Assembly (NCBI GenBank): GCA_903908065.1
Contig: CAIVQO010000065.1
Span: 1 to 43,203, forward strand
Reading direction: 5' to 3'
DNA length: 43,203 bases
From: an uncultured beta proteobacterium
GTDB lineage: Bacteria > Pseudomonadota > Gammaproteobacteria > Burkholderiales > Rhodocyclaceae
Below, piece after piece: positions 40,666 through 43,203 of the stretch. Every line of letters begins with the position of its first letter. The first letter of the stretch is position 1. The translations under genes and the position numbers were made by a program. Below the pieces are notes generated by a model, which searched no databases, had not been told where the DNA came from, and was given only the letters and a program-made list of their open reading frames with translations.

Positions 40666-43203
40666 CTAGTGGAAATCCCGGCTGGTTGCCAGCAGGTCGC
40701 CCAAGAGTTCGCTGTGGTCGAACAGGCGCTTGGCGACGAGGTGCACCACCGCATGCTCGCCCACGCCTTCGACCTGCAACTGCCCGGCCACGCCCAGGAG
40801 CCGGCTGCCGAGCAATTCGCGGCGCTGGCGCTGCGCGAGGTCGTTGAAGACCACGATGTTGGCAGTGCCGGTCTCGTCCTCGAGGGTGACGAAGATCACC
40901 CCGCTCGCGGTACCCGGCCGCTGGCGGCAAGTGACCAGGCCCGCGCAACGCACCACGGCGCGGTCGCCGCAACGCCGCAGGTCGAGCGCCGACAGGTAGC
41001 GCCTGGCCGCCAGCCGCGTCCGCAGCAGCGCCAGCGGGTGGCGGCCGAGCGTGAGGCCGAGGCTGCCGTAATCGGCGACGATGTCCTCTCCTTCGCGGGG
41101 CGGCGCCAGCATGACGGCATCCTCACGCGGCAAGCTGCCGGCCAGCAGGTCGTCGGCCAGCGGCACGCCCGCCGCGGCCCAGGCCGCCTGGCGGCGGTGC
41201 CCGGCAAGTTGCCGTAACGCCCCGGCCGCGGCCAGGCGGTCGAGTTCCCCCTGCCCCAGCCGCGCGCGCCGGGCGAGGTCGGCCATGTCGCGGAAGGGCG
41301 CCGAGTCGCGCGCCGCAACGAGGCGCTCGCCCGCGGCGGCGGCAAGGCCCTTGACCTGCTGCAGGCCGAGGCGCACCACCGACAGGTCATCGCCTTCCAG
41401 CCTGCATTCCCACTCGCTCGCCGTCACGTCGACCGGCAACACGACGACGCCGTGGCGCCGCGCATCCTGCACCAGCTGCGAAGGCGCGTAGAAGCCCATC
41501 GGCTGCGAGTTGAGCAGGCCGAGCAGGAAGGCCGCCGGCTCGTGGCGCTTGAGCCAGGCCGAGACATACACCAGCAGGGCGAAGCTCGCCGCGTGCGATT
41601 CGGGAAAGCCGTACTCGCCGAAGCCCTGGATCTGGCGGTAGAGCGCCTCGGCGAACTCGCCGCCGTAGCCGCGCGCCAGCATGCCGGCCAGCAGCTTGTC
41701 GCGGAAGGGTTCCAGCCCGCCCTTGCGCCGCCACGCCGCCATGGCGCGGCGCAGGCCGTCGGCCTCGCCCGGCGTGAAGCCGGCGGCCACGATCGCCAGC
41801 TGCATCGCCTGCTCCTGGAAGATGGGCACGCCCAGCGTGCGCTCCAGCACTGCGCGCACCGGCTCGCCGGGGTAGCTCACCGGCTCCAGGCCCTGGCGCC
41901 GGCGCAGGTAGGGATGGACCATGTCGCCCTGGATCGGCCCCGGGCGCACCAGCGCCACCTCGATCACCAGGTCGTAGAAGCAAGCGGGTTTGAGGCGCGG
42001 CAGCATGGCCATCTGCGCCCGCGATTCGATCTGGAACACGCCGACCGTGTCGGCGCGCGAGACCATCGCGTAGGTCGCCGCATCCTCGGCCGGCACGTCG
42101 GCGAGGCCGAAGGGCCGCCCGCGCTTAAGCGAAATCGCCGCCAGCATGCGGCGGATCGCGCTGAGCATGCCCAGCGCCAGCACGTCCACCTTCATCAGCC
42201 CCAGCGCGTCAATGTCGTCCTTGTCCCACTGGATCACGGTGCGATCGGCCATCGCCGCGTTTTCCACCGGCACCAGGCGGTCGAGCCGGCCGCGGGCAAT
42301 CACGAAGCCGCCGACATGCTGGGTGAGATGCCTGGGAAAGCCGATCAGCATTTTGGCGATGGCCAGCCAGCGCTGCACCATCGGGTCGGTCGGGTCGAGC
42401 CCGGCCTCGGCGCAGCGCGCCGGCAGTTCCTCGCGCTTGTCCCACCAGGCGAGGTTGGCGGCCAGCGCGTCGATCGCCGCCAGCGGAAAACCCAGCGCGC
42501 GGCCGGCATCGCGCAGCGCGCCGCGCGTGCGGTAGCAGATCACGGCGGCGGCCAGGGCGGCGCGCTCGCGGCCGTATTTGGCATAGATGTACTGGATCAC
42601 CTCTTCGCGCCGCTGGTGCTCGAAATCGACATCGATGTCGGGCGGCTCGTTGCGCTCCTTGGAAACGAAGCGCTCGAACAGCATCGCGGCGCGCGCCGGG
42701 TCCACCTCGGTGACGAAGAGCGCGTAGCACACCGCCGAGTTGGCCGCCGAGCCGCGCCCCTGGCACAGGATGCCGCGCGAGCGGGCGAAGGCCACGATCT
42801 CGTCCATGGTGAGGAAGTAGTTGGGGTAGCCGAGCTTGTCGATGAGGCCGAGCTCGTGCTGCAGCTGCGCAGCCACCGTGGGAGGGACGCCGTCGGGGTA
42901 GTGGAGGCGCGCCCCTTCGGCCACGCGGTGGCGCAGCCAGCCCATGGGGGTCTGGCCCTCGGGCACGAGCTCGGAGGGGTAGCGGTAGCGCAGCTCGTCG
43001 AGCGAGAAGGTGCAGCGCGCGGCCAGCTCGCGGGTGCGCTCGAGGGCCGCGGGCAGGTCGGCGTAGCGGCGGGCCACCTCGCGCGGCGGGTGCAGGCGGC
43101 GCTCGGCGTTGGGCTCGAGGCGGCGCCCGGCCTGGGGCAACGCCAGCCCCAGCCGGATGCACGTGAGCACGTCGGCCAAAGCCTTGCGCTCGGGATCGTG
43201 CAG
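40666..43203 (-). CDS. dnaE2: Error-prone DNA polymerase DnaE2/ImuC (5' end beyond window)
   Basis: About 845 residues of a C-family translesion polymerase are visible, in frame from the window edge; the full protein is about 1,020-1,050, so the N-terminal PHP domain is mostly outside. Palm-domain catalytic aspartates are in PPDIDVDFEHQRREEVIQYIYAKYG, the Gly-rich GRGSAANSAVCYAL precedes it, and GEYGFPESHAASFALLVYVSAWLKRHEP and a C-terminal OB-fold region (VRCAGLVTCRQRPGTASGVIFVTLEDETG) follow. It lacks the beta-clamp and tau-binding tail of DnaE1. In this family the gene is usually downstream of lexA/imuA-imuB; those would lie beyond 43203. Confidence 0.94.
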   Translation of the reverse strand: MHDPERKALADVLTCIRLGLALPQAGRRLEPNAERRLHPPREVARRYADLPAALERTRELAARCTFSLDELRYRYPSELVPEGQTPMGWLRHRVAEGARLHYPDGVPPTVAAQLQHELGLIDKLGYPNYFLTMDEIVAFARSRGILCQGRGSAANSAVCYALFVTEVDPARAAMLFERFVSKERNEPPDIDVDFEHQRREEVIQYIYAKYGRERAALAAAVICYRTRGALRDAGRALGFPLAAIDALAANLAWWDKREELPARCAEAGLDPTDPMVQRWLAIAKMLIGFPRHLTQHVGGFVIARGRLDRLVPVENAAMADRTVIQWDKDDIDALGLMKVDVLALGMLSAIRRMLAAISLKRGRPFGLADVPAEDAATYAMVSRADTVGVFQIESRAQMAMLPRLKPACFYDLVIEVALVRPGPIQGDMVHPYLRRRQGLEPVSYPGEPVRAVLERTLGVPIFQEQAMQLAIVAAGFTPGEADGLRRAMAAWRRKGGLEPFRDKLLAGMLARGYGGEFAEALYRQIQGFGEYGFPESHAASFALLVYVSAWLKRHEPAAFLLGLLNSQPMGFYAPSQLVQDARRHGVVVLPVDVTASEWECRLEGDDLSVVRLGLQQVKGLAAAAGERLVAARDSAPFRDMADLARRARLGQGELDRLAAAGALRQLAGHRRQAAWAAAGVPLADDLLAGSLPREDAVMLAPPREGEDIVADYGSLGLTLGRHPLALLRTRLAARRYLSALDLRRCGDRAVVRCAGLVTCRQRPGTASGVIFVTLEDETGTANIVVFNDLAQRQRRELLGSRLLGVAGQLQVEGVGEHAVVHLVAKRLFDHSELLGDLLATSRDFH

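Noticed and set aside
1-43203. tRNA, rRNA, CRISPR arrays, insertion sequences, phage genes or attachment sites
   Set aside because: None was recognised on either strand; gene order and composition look uniformly chromosomal.

Overview
The window reads as chromosomal DNA of a high-GC, respiratory, metabolically versatile betaproteobacterium, most likely of the Rhodocyclales/Azoarcus-Thauera-Dechloromonas kind. That assignment is inferred from gene content (PQQ dehydrogenase with its relay genes, NosR-type protein, multihaem cytochromes, many c-di-GMP proteins, haem A synthase), not from a marker gene. I see no rRNA, tRNA, CRISPR array, transposase or phage gene. Coding density is about 95% and many neighbours overlap by ATGA or GTGA.

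Region 1 (1-9262, all minus strand) is a quinoprotein module. Reading from its 5' end: a TonB protein, a second metallo-beta-lactamase-fold relay protein, a histidine kinase, a LuxR-type response regulator, a TonB-dependent receptor that closely resembles E. coli YncD/PqqU (the PQQ receptor), a SoxYZ-like carrier, a first metallo-beta-lactamase-fold relay hydrolase, and a PQQ-dependent alcohol dehydrogenase cut by the window edge. The dehydrogenase has the WDYDG signature of lanthanide-dependent enzymes. A good sigma-54 promoter and a perfect 19-bp palindrome about 100 bp upstream of it suggest enhancer-driven control. Fur-box-like 19-mers precede both the receptor and tonB.

Region 2 (9374-17925) holds a NosR/NirI-type FMN and iron-sulfur membrane protein without nosZ, a 54-residue membrane peptide, a cation diffusion facilitator with altered metal ligands, methionine gamma-lyase, a Cache-PAS-GGDEF-EAL protein and haem A synthase.

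Region 3 (17965-25715) is the most unusual part. An ArsR-rhodanese regulator (with a DsrE-like protein and an unknown protein behind it) is divergent, across a repeat-rich operator, from a chain of six overlapping genes: a sterol-desaturase-type hydroxylase, a TVP38-rhodanese fusion, a 790-residue fusion of a NapH-like membrane ferredoxin with a GltD-like FAD/NAD(P)H module, a 62-residue membrane peptide, an octahaem cytochrome of the hydroxylamine oxidoreductase family that appears to lack the catalytic Asp and the cross-linking Tyr, and a trihaem cytochrome. I read this as a candidate sulfane-sulfur-regulated NAD(P)H-to-periplasm reductase that I do not recognise as a named system.

Region 4 (25787-43203) contains a DUF4126 protein, an ArsS-like radical SAM enzyme, a degenerate J-domain membrane protein, an ECF sigma/zinc-finger/CWC/haem-sensing diguanylate cyclase operon divergent from an exported MsrB-MsrA pair and a glycosyltransferase, a FeeM-type N-acyl amino acid synthase, a GGDEF-EAL protein, a haem-sensing hybrid histidine kinase, an alpha/beta hydrolase and a truncated dnaE2/imuC. 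Five copies of an 11-mer (AAAGTCGGCGC) with a shared downstream extension are scattered across the window. Non-coding stretches are all shorter than 300 bases.
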